A DNA stretch of 36,284 bases from a virus: positions 31,296 to 67,579 of IMG/VR virus record IMGVR_UViG_3300033150_002199; one strand, written 5' to 3'. Of the stretch, positions 19,847 to 28,598 are shown piece by piece. A program made the translations under genes and the position numbers. Positions within the stretch are counted from its first letter, which is position 1. Each line of letters opens with the position of its first letter. Under the pieces are notes generated by a model. That model worked only from the letters and a program-made list of their open reading frames with translations, ran no database searches and had not been told where the DNA came from.

Positions 19847-21334
19847 TTGAAATCGTCGAGCAAATATTTATCCGCATTTCTAAATATTGCATCGCCAAAA
19901 GTATCTATCATAATTTTGTCTAAAGACCACCCGGAGCTTATCAAGCGATGTATTAAAAGCATTGAAGAACATGTCCGATACGAATCGTTAGAAATAATTA
20001 TTGGTGATACGGGTAGCACAGATCGCCGCGTCATCAAATTCTATGACACACTTAAGAGCCCCAAATATAAAGTCATAAAGAATCTAGAATACCACTTCTC
20101 CAAAGCAAATAACGAACTTGCAGATATAGCATCGGGTGAGTTTTTATTATTTATGAACAACGATGTTTTTCTATCATGGGATGTTGTCTCCCGCGCCATG
20201 GAATATGCTGTTTGTTATAATATTGGCTCTATTGGTTGTCGATTGGTATTCCCAGAGACTGGGCTCATTGAGCATGATGGCCAAGTATTATTTAATTCAA
20301 AAGGAATTGTTACACCTGGACATTTGAATTTATTCAAAGATCCGGATCCACTGGATACCACCCCCATTAAGGTACATGGCGTAACCGGAGCATTTCTTCT
20401 TACACCTAAATGTTTATTCAAACATATCGGCGGTTTTAATCCAAAATATCGAGATTTATACCAAGACTGCGATTATTCCATGAAAGTCCTATCTTCGGGG
20501 CTTAGGAATATTGTAATTAGAGATCTGCCAACCTTTCATATGGGAAGTGCAACAAGGGGCAAAACACATAGCCGCGACCCCATTATGAAGCAAGATAAAG
20601 CTTTATTTCAAAGGACATGGAACGAGGCAGTTCCAGGAATAATTAAACGACCCAAACCATACCTAACAGTAATTACTGCAGTAACAAATCCAAAACTATA
20701 CAGCAATATGCTTGGTTCATTGCTAATTGGTGGCGGATCTTCTGATATAGAAGTAATTCCTATCAATAATAGAGACCTTCGATATAATATTCCACAAGCT
20801 CTTAATCGAGCGCACACTTTTGCTTCTGGTAAATATATAATGTATTGTCACCAAGACGTGCTGTTTTCGCCAGGGTGGTATAGAAATGTTAAAGCAGTGA
20901 TAAAAGCCATAAAGAATTTCGGTGTATTGGGATTTGAGGGGATAGACAAAAATGGGCATCCCCATAGCTGTAAACAAATGTCTGAAACCCAATTTAAACA
21001 AATACTAACTCTTGATGAATTAGCTATAATAGTTCCTAATGATGATATTCGATTTTCAGAAAAATTGACTTGGCACTTCTATGGTGCTGATATATGCTTT
21101 AAGTATGATACCAGGGGCATTAAGAATTTTATATGTGGTTGTAGGGTAAATCACCTATCTAACGGCAGAGTTAATATAATTAATAGCCCCGAAATAATGA
21201 AACGAGATGCAAGAATATTATGGAAGATGTGGAGCAATGCCTACGATATGGTAAGGACAACCACAACAACCTTTAGACAAGGCGAAATCGAATTTCAAAT
21301 TTGTTCAGACCTTTTAGGAACCATATCGGCATAG
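19847..21334 (+). CDS. Family 2 glycosyltransferase, two GT-A domains
   Basis: 495 residues. The first domain (about 15-260) is a GT2 enzyme: VSIIILSKDHPELIKRCIKS, IIIGDTGSTDR, FLLFMNNDVFLS (the DxD-like NND) and FNPKYRDLYQDCDYSMKVL, the ED-like acceptor region. The second (about 270-440) repeats a GT-A-like core with KYIMYCHQDVLFSPGWY. It would transfer sugars from nucleotide donors to a glycan or protein. There is no ATG near the start; TTG 19847 is the best candidate, with GGAAGG further upstream. It leads a run of sugar genes, so it likely builds a glycan on virions or host surface molecules. Confidence 0.8.
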   Translation: MKSSSKYLSAFLNIASPKVSIIILSKDHPELIKRCIKSIEEHVRYESLEIIIGDTGSTDRRVIKFYDTLKSPKYKVIKNLEYHFSKANNELADIASGEFLLFMNNDVFLSWDVVSRAMEYAVCYNIGSIGCRLVFPETGLIEHDGQVLFNSKGIVTPGHLNLFKDPDPLDTTPIKVHGVTGAFLLTPKCLFKHIGGFNPKYRDLYQDCDYSMKVLSSGLRNIVIRDLPTFHMGSATRGKTHSRDPIMKQDKALFQRTWNEAVPGIIKRPKPYLTVITAVTNPKLYSNMLGSLLIGGGSSDIEVIPINNRDLRYNIPQALNRAHTFASGKYIMYCHQDVLFSPGWYRNVKAVIKAIKNFGVLGFEGIDKNGHPHSCKQMSETQFKQILTLDELAIIVPNDDIRFSEKLTWHFYGADICFKYDTRGIKNFICGCRVNHLSNGRVNIINSPEIMKRDARILWKMWSNAYDMVRTTTTTFRQGEIEFQICSDLLGTISA

Positions 21335-21344
21335 GGGGAGATGT

Positions 21345-22115
21345 ATGGAAAGAGTGAATATATTTGTACCTATATATTTCAGAGAGCCTGTAGTAAAAGA
21401 GTGTGTCACTTCTCTAATCAAATTATGTCAATCCGACTCTCCTAAATATGCAACAAAAATAATTCTGATAGACAATCGTAGCAATGATGAACTTAGAGAT
21501 TGGTTATTACAACAATCATATGATAATGAAGTTGTAGAAACCGAGCTCTTAGATTATAATATGGGCAAGGGTTGCGCTATAAATAAAATGGCCGAGAAAT
21601 ATAGTGATTTCGATTACCTAATAAGTTGTGACTCAGATATAAAACATCTTACACAGGGATGGGCAGATAAGCTTGTTAATGCATATGTCAGGCTACCCAA
21701 TTTTGGTATGGTGTCGCCCAAATATCATGGGAGGCATAACCCAATGCCACCTCAACCCAGAAAAATAACTATACCGCTCAATTCAGATGGCCCAGAAATT
21801 ATTTGTCATTTTGGCGGCGAGGTGGCTGGGGGATGTTTCGTAACGGATGCTATTAGTTGGTCTACCTTAGGTGGTTATATAGATAGGAAGTATGGCGGAT
21901 TAGATGGTCTATATCGCATCAGAATAACAAAGGAGCTAGGGAAACAATGCGGATATGTAGACCACATAACCGTTGAACACCACGATGGCCGCGAGTATTA
22001 TCCCAATTATTTTCAATGGAAGATAGAAATTCAACGACATCTGAGTAGAATGGGCATAAGAGCAGACCCAGATATGGCAGATTTTGCAGATGCGAATGTA
22101 AAGGATTTGTCATGA
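21345..22115 (+). CDS. Family 2 glycosyltransferase
   Basis: 256 residues, single GT-A domain. VNIFVPIYFREPVVKECVTSL, KIILIDNRSND, DYLISCDSDIKHL (DSD, the metal-binding DxD) and GGEVAGGCFVTDAISW with LGGYIDRKYGGLDG, the acceptor-side signature. Donor and acceptor are unknown. A GGGGGAG site precedes the ATG at 21345, 10 bases after the preceding stop. Its TGA overlaps the ATG of the next gene (ATGA), so the genes are translationally coupled. Confidence 0.78.
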   Translation: MERVNIFVPIYFREPVVKECVTSLIKLCQSDSPKYATKIILIDNRSNDELRDWLLQQSYDNEVVETELLDYNMGKGCAINKMAEKYSDFDYLISCDSDIKHLTQGWADKLVNAYVRLPNFGMVSPKYHGRHNPMPPQPRKITIPLNSDGPEIICHFGGEVAGGCFVTDAISWSTLGGYIDRKYGGLDGLYRIRITKELGKQCGYVDHITVEHHDGREYYPNYFQWKIEIQRHLSRMGIRADPDMADFADANVKDLS

Positions 22116-23053
22116 CAAGGCCCAAACTTCTTCTGACAATTGGAGAAGGTATAGGAAATATTATCGAGGCGCTGCCGCTAATAGCAACCCTCGAGGGGCA
22201 TGGGTTCGATGTTGATATATTTATAACGCATGCTAATATACCAATTCCAAATAATTTGTTTAAGTTTAATACTGTCTTTCAGGAAGGGGACGATGCTAAT
22301 ATAGATATAGCGAAATATGATGGACGCATAGATACGATATGGGGAGCCATCCATACCAAAGAAAATTCACCAATAAAAAAATTAAAACGGCTAAACAATC
22401 TAAGGTCTCAGAAAATAACAAATGGTAGATCTGATATAAAAACATATCTAACTGCGGCCAGTGATTTGGGAATTCCCCAAAATCAATTCATTTATTACGT
22501 TCGTCATCTTCTTACAATACCACCAACAACATCTCATAAAGAATCACCAGATGTCGTAATATGTAATGGCTATAATCGTACTAATATCAGGGCGAAGTGG
22601 GTAGCCAAAAGTTACCCTTACTGGAAAGAGGTTGCAAAGAGATTAAAGGAATGCGGGTATAGAGTATGCTCTACCGGTCTTCCTGACGATTATGTGCCCG
22701 GGACTATAAACAAAACAGGAATTTCGTTAGATGAATCTATACAATTATTGGTACAAGCAAATATACTATTAGCCAATGATACTGGATTATATCATTTGGC
22801 CTGCGCATTGGAAGTCCCAGTCGTTGTTGTCTTTACGTTTACAGATCTTGCAAGATTATATGATGTAGATTTTCACCGTACGGCGACTGTTATTCAAAAA
22901 TCAGATATAGAATGTCGCAATACATGCCAACAACAAATGCGATGGATAAATTGCAATGATTGGAAATGCCGACAGATTCATCCTGATGTGATCTTTTCCG
23001 CCACGCGAAGATTATTAATAAATAATAATATAGAAGGGGAACAACATGGATAA
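22112..23053 (+). CDS. Family 9 (heptosyltransferase-like) glycosyltransferase
   Basis: 313 residues, GT-B fold. Early GEGIGNIIEALPLIATL is the GxGD-like loop of GT9 enzymes. The second half has YWKEVAKRLKECGYRV, then the donor-binding SIQLLVQANILLANDTGLYHLA and ALEVPVVVVF, the conserved NDSGxxHLAxAxxxPxVxLF of heptosyltransferases. It would transfer a heptose or similar sugar. The C-terminus has several cysteines (CRNTCQQ...CNDWKCRQ). It overlaps the preceding gene by 4 bases and the next by 8. Confidence 0.78.
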   Translation: MTRPKLLLTIGEGIGNIIEALPLIATLEGHGFDVDIFITHANIPIPNNLFKFNTVFQEGDDANIDIAKYDGRIDTIWGAIHTKENSPIKKLKRLNNLRSQKITNGRSDIKTYLTAASDLGIPQNQFIYYVRHLLTIPPTTSHKESPDVVICNGYNRTNIRAKWVAKSYPYWKEVAKRLKECGYRVCSTGLPDDYVPGTINKTGISLDESIQLLVQANILLANDTGLYHLACALEVPVVVVFTFTDLARLYDVDFHRTATVIQKSDIECRNTCQQQMRWINCNDWKCRQIHPDVIFSATRRLLINNNIEGEQHG

Positions 23054-24005
23054 AGGCTTTACAGTTTGGATGACCGGATTACCAGCCGCAGGCAAAACTA
23101 CTATCGGTACGTTAATAGCAGATAAATTTAATGCGCAATTGCTCGATGGTGATAATCTACGAAATAGCTATATTAGTGGTGACGCAGACTTCTCGCGAGA
23201 AGGTAGGAGAAAACATCTACTCAAAGTTGCCGAGATAGCAAAACTATTAAATGATAATGGAATTCCGGTAGTAGTTAGTTGTATATCGCCTTTTGGATCC
23301 GTTAGAGACGAAGCCAGAAAAATTATTGGAGTAGAGCAATTTACATTGGTCTTTGTTGATACTCCAAAAGAGTTATGCGAAATTAGAGATCCGAAGGGGA
23401 TGTGGGCCAAAGCAAGAAACGGTAAAATTAAAAATTTCACAGGCGTGGATAGTGAGTATGAAATTCCTACGAATGCCGATTTCACTTTAACAACCTATGA
23501 TATAAATCAGTCTAATGGCGATATAATTGAATATGAAAACGCGAATATTTATACGACGGTGGCATTGCTCGAAGATCATATTAGAACCAAGTTTAAATTA
23601 ACCCAACACCCTCGCACAGTTTTCATAGGTAGGTGGTCACCATTCCATTATGGTCATAAAGCACTTATCGATAAGCACATTGACAATGGAGAATATATAG
23701 CTATTTTCATTCGCGATACTAAGGTAGATGCCAATAATCCATGGCTTGCTACCGATCGGTACGAAATGATACGCTCTGTTTATCCGGACCAAGAAGTTGT
23801 GCAAATTCAAATAATTCCAGATGTTTCCGCAATTGCTATAGGTCGAAATGTTGGCTATGATGTTATAGCTGAAGACCTGCCCGATGATATTGAAATGATA
23901 AGCGGCACCGAAATTAGGAAAGCAATACGTGAGGGACGAGATATATGGAAAAAATATGTTCCAGAAGAGGTTATATCATATATAAGTTCAAAAAGAAATA
24001 TATGA
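23046..24005 (+). CDS. APS kinase fused to a nucleotidylyltransferase
   Basis: 319 residues. The N-terminal domain (1-180) is APS kinase: P-loop GLPAAGKTT (11-19), DGDNLRN (34-40), FSREGRRKHLLKVAEIAKLL (49-68), VSCISPFGSVRDEAR (77-91) and RDPKGMWAKARNGKIKNFTG (114-133). It phosphorylates adenylylsulfate to PAPS. The C-terminal domain (190-319) is an HxGH nucleotidylyltransferase: GRWSPFHYGH (195-204) and ISGTEIRKAIREG (285-297). Its ISGT motif fits ATP sulfurylase and NadM-like enzymes alike; size and the W-x(3)-VPEEV end look more NadM-like. If it makes APS, the fusion would be a compact PAPS synthase for the sulfotransferase at 26959. Confidence 0.82.
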   Translation: MDKGFTVWMTGLPAAGKTTIGTLIADKFNAQLLDGDNLRNSYISGDADFSREGRRKHLLKVAEIAKLLNDNGIPVVVSCISPFGSVRDEARKIIGVEQFTLVFVDTPKELCEIRDPKGMWAKARNGKIKNFTGVDSEYEIPTNADFTLTTYDINQSNGDIIEYENANIYTTVALLEDHIRTKFKLTQHPRTVFIGRWSPFHYGHKALIDKHIDNGEYIAIFIRDTKVDANNPWLATDRYEMIRSVYPDQEVVQIQIIPDVSAIAIGRNVGYDVIAEDLPDDIEMISGTEIRKAIREGRDIWKKYVPEEVISYISSKRNI

Positions 24006-24087
24006 TGGTACTATCGAGATAATCCCAAATGACGATAGCCATAACTTCTTTGAGCTCGTTATCAATAATTTATCCAAAGGCGAAAAA

Positions 24088-25017
24088 ATGAAAGTATTAT
24101 TAATATTTCCACAAAAAGATGGCCAAACTGGGGTTGCTATACGAACTGCTCTAGAGAAAGAGCATGACGTAGTTACCATAGACCCCAATATCAATCCAAC
24201 TAATATAACCACGATAGCAACCAAAACGAAACCACGGTTGATTATATGTTCTCGCACAATTTCACTCGCAACGCCAGTTTATCAAATAAAACAACAACTG
24301 CCAGGTACTACCATTTGCGTTTGGAATACCGATGTCCGGCCATCGCTTAAAGACTGGGCGGCTTGGTTGCCATTATTCAAACAAGTGCATTATTACTTTG
24401 GATCATCTCCATATGACGCGGATATGATGCGCCAAATCAACCCAAGTTCATATTATTTACCACAGGGGCTACAGGATGATGTATATGGCATACCAAAGAC
24501 AGCCATAACAAGAAAGGATATAGATAAATATGCATGCGATGTGTCATTTATAGGGGATATACATCAGCCCATTCATGCATTTAGACAGCCCTATATTACT
24601 GCACTTATTAAATCGAATTTAAAATTTAAAATATGGGGCTCTGAAAACCAACCACAAATATACGGTGAAGATCATAATAAGGCTGTTATACTAAGCACAA
24701 TTAATTTAGGATTATCTACAACTTTTAATGGTAAAGCGACAGGTAGTTGTAGTGTTAGAAATTATAAGATTATGGGGACTGGTGGATTTCTACTTGAACA
24801 CTACTCTAAAGCTTTAGAACAATGGTTTCCATTGGATGCGAAACATTGCATATTTGGAACCTTTACATCTCCCGCTAATATGATTAAAAAAATTGAAAGG
24901 TATATAAACAATGATAGTTTGCGACGGCAAATTGCTTTGCGTGGATTGCGGTGGGCTCGACGCAATACATATACACATCGAATACAACAAATGCTGGATA
25001 TAATGGGGTTGAAATGA
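24088..25017 (+). CDS. CgeB-like glycosyltransferase
   Basis: 309 residues, GT-B-like. MKVLLIFPQKDGQTGVA starts the first Rossmann half. The second has CDVSFIGDI, LKFKIWGSEN and SVRNYKIMGTGGFLLEHYSKALEQWF, the pattern of the CgeB/YkvP-like family (KxYEIMAxGxFLLTDY...LEE.F). Ends with a helical stretch (SLRRQIALRGLRWARRNTYTHRI). The 82 bases before the ATG hold an open, coding-like stretch in the same frame without a start codon (YDGTIEIIPNDDSHNFFEL...), perhaps the trace of an older gene fusion. AAAGG lies before ATG 24088. ATGA overlap with the next gene. Confidence 0.72.
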   Translation: MKVLLIFPQKDGQTGVAIRTALEKEHDVVTIDPNINPTNITTIATKTKPRLIICSRTISLATPVYQIKQQLPGTTICVWNTDVRPSLKDWAAWLPLFKQVHYYFGSSPYDADMMRQINPSSYYLPQGLQDDVYGIPKTAITRKDIDKYACDVSFIGDIHQPIHAFRQPYITALIKSNLKFKIWGSENQPQIYGEDHNKAVILSTINLGLSTTFNGKATGSCSVRNYKIMGTGGFLLEHYSKALEQWFPLDAKHCIFGTFTSPANMIKKIERYINNDSLRRQIALRGLRWARRNTYTHRIQQMLDIMGLK

Positions 25018-25748
25018 AAAACGCTATAGTAACATTGGCTATCGGTGAATCAGAGATTTGGGATTATACATTTCCTATTTTCAAGATGGTTTGTTATCGA
25101 CGGGGTTGGGATTTTTGTGTTATCAACAAAAGAAAATTGAACTTATTCCCTGATGCCGAAGCATATAATATTATGTTCGAAAAATTTCAGGTTGTTGACT
25201 ACTTTAAAGATTATGATAGGGTGTTATTGATAGATGGGGATATTTTACTCTCTCCCAAATATCCTGATATATTTGATGCTACTCCTATTGATGCGATAGG
25301 TTGCGTCTATGAAGATAAGGGCAGTAGACAGTTAAATCGCCGCGCGCGAATACAACAGATAAAATTAATTACTAACGATAGTCGCCTTAATGACTGGAAC
25401 ACTGGTTATATGAATGCAGGCATGTTAGTATATTCTCGAAGCCATGCAAATGCCCTAAAGATAACATCACTTGATGACATTATAAAAACCCATATATCCA
25501 GCGACCAAAACACAGTAAACTATCTATGTCATCGCTCCAATCACCCAATTTGTGACTTAGGATATAAATGGAACCATATGTCAATGTTCTCGGAAGTATG
25601 GAATGGGGCCCCAAGTCGATATGATTCATATGCAATACATTATGCAGGTGGGGCAAGGTTCCCTGGAACAACATCCCCAAATAGAAATGCAGAAGAACAG
25701 CGCATGTACCTACTTAGAAAAGATTATGCATATTGGTGGGGTCTATAG
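25014..25748 (+). CDS. Family 8-like glycosyltransferase
   Basis: 244 residues, GT-A fold with galactosyl/glycogenin-type features: FEKFQVVDYFKDYDRVLLID, GDILLSPKYPDIFD (DGD as the DxD metal site), NTGYMNAGMLVYSR, DQNTVNYLCH and HYAGGARFPG near the end. It would retain stereochemistry and transfer a hexose. ATG 25014 overlaps the preceding TGA by 4 bases; longer versions would overlap the previous gene in another frame by over 60 bases. Part of the tight sugar operon. Confidence 0.75.
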   Translation: MKNAIVTLAIGESEIWDYTFPIFKMVCYRRGWDFCVINKRKLNLFPDAEAYNIMFEKFQVVDYFKDYDRVLLIDGDILLSPKYPDIFDATPIDAIGCVYEDKGSRQLNRRARIQQIKLITNDSRLNDWNTGYMNAGMLVYSRSHANALKITSLDDIIKTHISSDQNTVNYLCHRSNHPICDLGYKWNHMSMFSEVWNGAPSRYDSYAIHYAGGARFPGTTSPNRNAEEQRMYLLRKDYAYWWGL

Positions 25749-25750
25749 CA

Positions 25751-26362
25751 TTGAAACGAGATAGCATAACTATAACGGCCGTTCCCAAGCCAGTTCTAAA
25801 ACATCAACATATTATTATGGAATTTCCACCTGAATTTAATAGCATAATAAACATCGGCTGTGGTGAATGTGCATTCGATTTATTTCTTAAGCATGACGTA
25901 CCGGAAATAAACTTAATTAGTATTGATATACGACAACCTGCCACACTTTCCATGGAACAGATATCTTACTTGGATTTTAGAGTGGGTGATATACTTGATA
26001 TATCAACAATACCAGTTAGAGGTGATGTCGTTATCGCCTCAGAAGTACTAGAACATATTGCGGACTGGAAATCTGCATTTAGAAACTTACTAGAACTATT
26101 CAATAAAACTCTCATACTAACAATACCTTGGCGGAAATCATACAATTCTCCTGGGCATATTAATTTTTGGGATGATACATGTAGCGATGGTATTATGGCA
26201 ATAGATACGTTTGTGATTGTGATGAAACAATATTTATCCAGTGCTCCAAACGTAACCCTAAAATGGAAATTCAAAAAGATATTGACTAAAGAAGAAGACC
26301 GAGAAATGCAGCAACGATGTTATTTAATAACCATAACAAAGGAACATATATGTGACAAATAA
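25751..26362 (+). CDS. Class I SAM-dependent methyltransferase
   Basis: About 203 residues. IINIGCGECAFDLFL is motif I (GxGxG-like glycine loop); LISIDIRQ holds the acidic ribose-binding residue; VVIASEVLEHIADW is the motif typical of small-molecule and sugar methyltransferases. It probably methylates a sugar or glycan intermediate of this operon. The start is uncertain: TTG 25751 has GGTGGGG 9 bases upstream and falls just after the previous stop; earlier in-frame TTG 25733 or GTG 25736 are possible. The end overlaps the next gene by 11 bases. Confidence 0.72.
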   Translation: MKRDSITITAVPKPVLKHQHIIMEFPPEFNSIINIGCGECAFDLFLKHDVPEINLISIDIRQPATLSMEQISYLDFRVGDILDISTIPVRGDVVIASEVLEHIADWKSAFRNLLELFNKTLILTIPWRKSYNSPGHINFWDDTCSDGIMAIDTFVIVMKQYLSSAPNVTLKWKFKKILTKEEDREMQQRCYLITITKEHICDK

Positions 26363-26951
26363 AAAAGATATTTACCGACATAGAATAGATATAGATTTAA
26401 TTTCTGATGATTCTATTATACTTGATGTTGGAGTTTGCCGCGGAGAAACAACACGGGCACTACGCAACGCTGTTGGCCCTGCTGTAAAAATTTATATGTT
26501 TGAGCCCGCAAGAAACAACATTATTAATTATGTAATACATCTAGTAGATGAGAATACAATATTGGTGCCGTATGCTATAGTTGGTAAAAATATATGGCGA
26601 GCATCTGGATTTATTGAATACAAACATTCAATTGGATGGAGCAATATAAATAACGTGTGGGATGGAATTCGAAATGAGGAGACCACCCAATATACGGTAC
26701 CAACAGTACCTATCAATTCACTTACTAATTTCTTAAATGTAGATGTGATTGATTACATTCAATTTGATGTTGAGGGTATGGAAAAGGAAATTGTGGACAA
26801 TATGACTCTTGAAACAGCGGATCACATAATTCAGTTTTCTATGGAGGTGCATAGGCTATCGCACATAACCCCTATCAGAAATAAACTCGAGACATTGGGA
26901 TATCTAACCGAAGTTAATTATACAAATGAACTATATGCAATAAAAAAGTGA
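26352..26951 (+). CDS. FkbM-family methyltransferase
   Basis: 199 residues. Motif I IILDVGVCRGETTRALR (23-38), KIYMFEPARNN, LVPYAIVG, VPTVPINSL and YIQFDVEGMEKEIVDNM make a typical FkbM SAM-dependent O-methyltransferase, often acting on sugars. GTG 26352 is the start, with AAAGGA 8 bases upstream. It is the intact paralogue of the broken gene at 12400-13034; the two share motif order and spacing over their whole length. It lies between another methyltransferase and the sulfotransferase in the glycan operon. Confidence 0.78.
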   Translation: MTNKKDIYRHRIDIDLISDDSIILDVGVCRGETTRALRNAVGPAVKIYMFEPARNNIINYVIHLVDENTILVPYAIVGKNIWRASGFIEYKHSIGWSNINNVWDGIRNEETTQYTVPTVPINSLTNFLNVDVIDYIQFDVEGMEKEIVDNMTLETADHIIQFSMEVHRLSHITPIRNKLETLGYLTEVNYTNELYAIKK

Positions 26952-26958
26952 GGCAAAA

Positions 26959-27717
26959 ATGATATTTATAACAGGATCTGGCCGTTCTGGTACTACTATA
27001 CATCTGGAACTATTGAGAACTTATTGCCCGGATGTGACGGTACATAAAGATGTGGAGGATAGACAATTATTCAAACGAGACCCAACAACACTACCTCTAA
27101 CATATGCGGTCAAGTTGACTACCAATTGGTATGATCTTGCGGCTATCAAAACATTTATGGCGGCGAATCCAAATATGAAAGTTATCTATACACAGCGAGA
27201 CCCACGCGATATAGTTATCAGTAAAATGTATCGCGGGTTACCTCGAGATCTTGGTGGCGATGGGTCAAACCAACTTTCAGCCGATGCCACGCCCCAGGGG
27301 GCGATATCCGACATGCAGCATGCATGGGATGTATATACATTTCTTAGAGAGACGCATCCGACCAGATTATTAGTCGTAAAATTAGAGGACACAATTCTAA
27401 ATACTGCTGCACAAATTGAACGTATCGCCGGGTTCTTGAATTTAAAGTACGTGCCATTTACGGGCGAAGTGCCGATGCGAGATAACTATAAACGAGCTCG
27501 ATATGGAACAAAAATAGATAAATCCCAAGTTGGCTTATGGCGCAGAATTGACCATATCTATAATGGTTATTTTACTGCCCCGGAATGTCGTCGGCAGCTA
27601 CTTGAGGCATTGCAATCTCCCCTTATTAAAGAGGGTATTCAAACATTTAATTATCCGGATGGGGATGTGGGGGATAAAGTGATATCAGATAAGCATCCCA
27701 CACCTGGCGATGAATAA
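26959..27717 (+). CDS. Sulfotransferase
   Basis: 252 residues. The 5'-phosphosulfate-binding loop GSGRSGTT (6-13) and the 3'-phosphate motif YTQRDPRDIVISKM (77-90), with a conserved Arg and Ser, identify a PAPS-dependent sulfotransferase. The later VKLEDTI and RIAGFLNL segments (leading to a sulfotransferase-type helix) fit. It would place sulfate on a sugar or protein hydroxyl. Together with the APS-kinase fusion at 23046 and the glycosyltransferases it suggests a sulfated glycan. Only a weak GAGG site precedes the ATG. Last gene of the operon; a new promoter follows. Confidence 0.82.
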   Translation: MIFITGSGRSGTTIHLELLRTYCPDVTVHKDVEDRQLFKRDPTTLPLTYAVKLTTNWYDLAAIKTFMAANPNMKVIYTQRDPRDIVISKMYRGLPRDLGGDGSNQLSADATPQGAISDMQHAWDVYTFLRETHPTRLLVVKLEDTILNTAAQIERIAGFLNLKYVPFTGEVPMRDNYKRARYGTKIDKSQVGLWRRIDHIYNGYFTAPECRRQLLEALQSPLIKEGIQTFNYPDGDVGDKVISDKHPTPGDE

Positions 27718-27755
27718 TAATATGATATCATTATAAGCAGAATTCATAGTATCAC

Positions 27756-27784
27756 TTGAGATTTCAACATTAATATATTATAAT
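27756..27784 (+). promoter_or_regulatory. Promoter for queE
   Basis: TTGAGA (27756-27761), 17 bases, TATAAT (27779-27784), 30 bases before the queE ATG. Spacer is one base longer than in the rest of the family. It starts the unit queE, QueC-like gene and probably tmRNA. Confidence 0.62.
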
Positions 27785-27813
27785 ATTATTAAAAGGCCCA
27801 AAAGGAGAAGTTT

Positions 27814-28587
27814 ATGAGATTGGCAGAGCGTCCCTTTGTAAGCATTCAGGGTGAAGGCCCATATGTAGGTAGGCCGAGCTTGTTTATTAGACTGCAGGGA
27901 TGCAATCTAAAACCACCTTGCGCATGGTGCGATACTGCATATGCATTGAGCAAAACCGCTGGGGAAGAAATAGATACTATAGACCTTTTTGGTATTTTCA
28001 AAGCGCTTCGTCCCCAATATGAAAATGTAGTGATAACGGGCGGGGAACCATTTCTATTTCAACATGAGATAGTAGATATTCATAGATATTTTTATGAAAG
28101 ATCGACGTACCTTGCACCAACATTTGAAATCGAAACAAATGGTTCTCTAGCTCCCGATATCGGGATATTATCTGCCGCCCTGGGGCCGGGAACCGGTATA
28201 CGTCTAAGCCCTAAATATGCACACCATGACGGCATAGTTCCTCGGGGGGCATCTAATATTGTTAGGATGTACCATGACATCCAGAGAGAACTTAAATGTT
28301 CTCTCATTATCAAGTTAGTTGCCGAAGTTACAGATATATCCGATGAATCTGTAAATTGGCTTGAAACGATATTAAAGCAAAGAATTCAATTTCTGAGGAG
28401 GATATTTAGAGAATCACAAATAGGAAATCAACTACCTCAAGCCCCTATTTATATAATGCCATTGGGTGCGACACAAGAAGAGCAACTAAACGTTATGGAA
28501 TTGATAGCCGATTTTTGTCTCAAAAATTCATATCGATTTTCTCCAAGATTACATACGCTTATATGGGGAAACGTTAGAGGAAAATAA
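27814..28587 (+). CDS. queE: QueE, 7-carboxy-7-deazaguanine synthase
   Basis: 257 residues. Radical SAM enzyme that turns 6-carboxy-tetrahydropterin into 7-carboxy-7-deazaguanine. SIQGEGPYVGRPSLFIRLQG leads to the cluster motif CNLKPPCAWCDT with Cys30, Cys36 and Cys39. The usual QueE has CxxxCxxC; here the first gap is five residues. VVITGGEPFLF, EIETNGS and RLSPKYA are the expected substrate and SAM contacts, and SPRLHTLIWGNVRGK is the QueE C-terminus. AAAAGGAGAAG precedes the ATG. Neither QueD nor FolE is in the window. Followed by a QueC-like gene. Confidence 0.9.
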   Translation: MRLAERPFVSIQGEGPYVGRPSLFIRLQGCNLKPPCAWCDTAYALSKTAGEEIDTIDLFGIFKALRPQYENVVITGGEPFLFQHEIVDIHRYFYERSTYLAPTFEIETNGSLAPDIGILSAALGPGTGIRLSPKYAHHDGIVPRGASNIVRMYHDIQRELKCSLIIKLVAEVTDISDESVNWLETILKQRIQFLRRIFRESQIGNQLPQAPIYIMPLGATQEEQLNVMELIADFCLKNSYRFSPRLHTLIWGNVRGK

Positions 28588-28598
28588 GGAGAATACTA

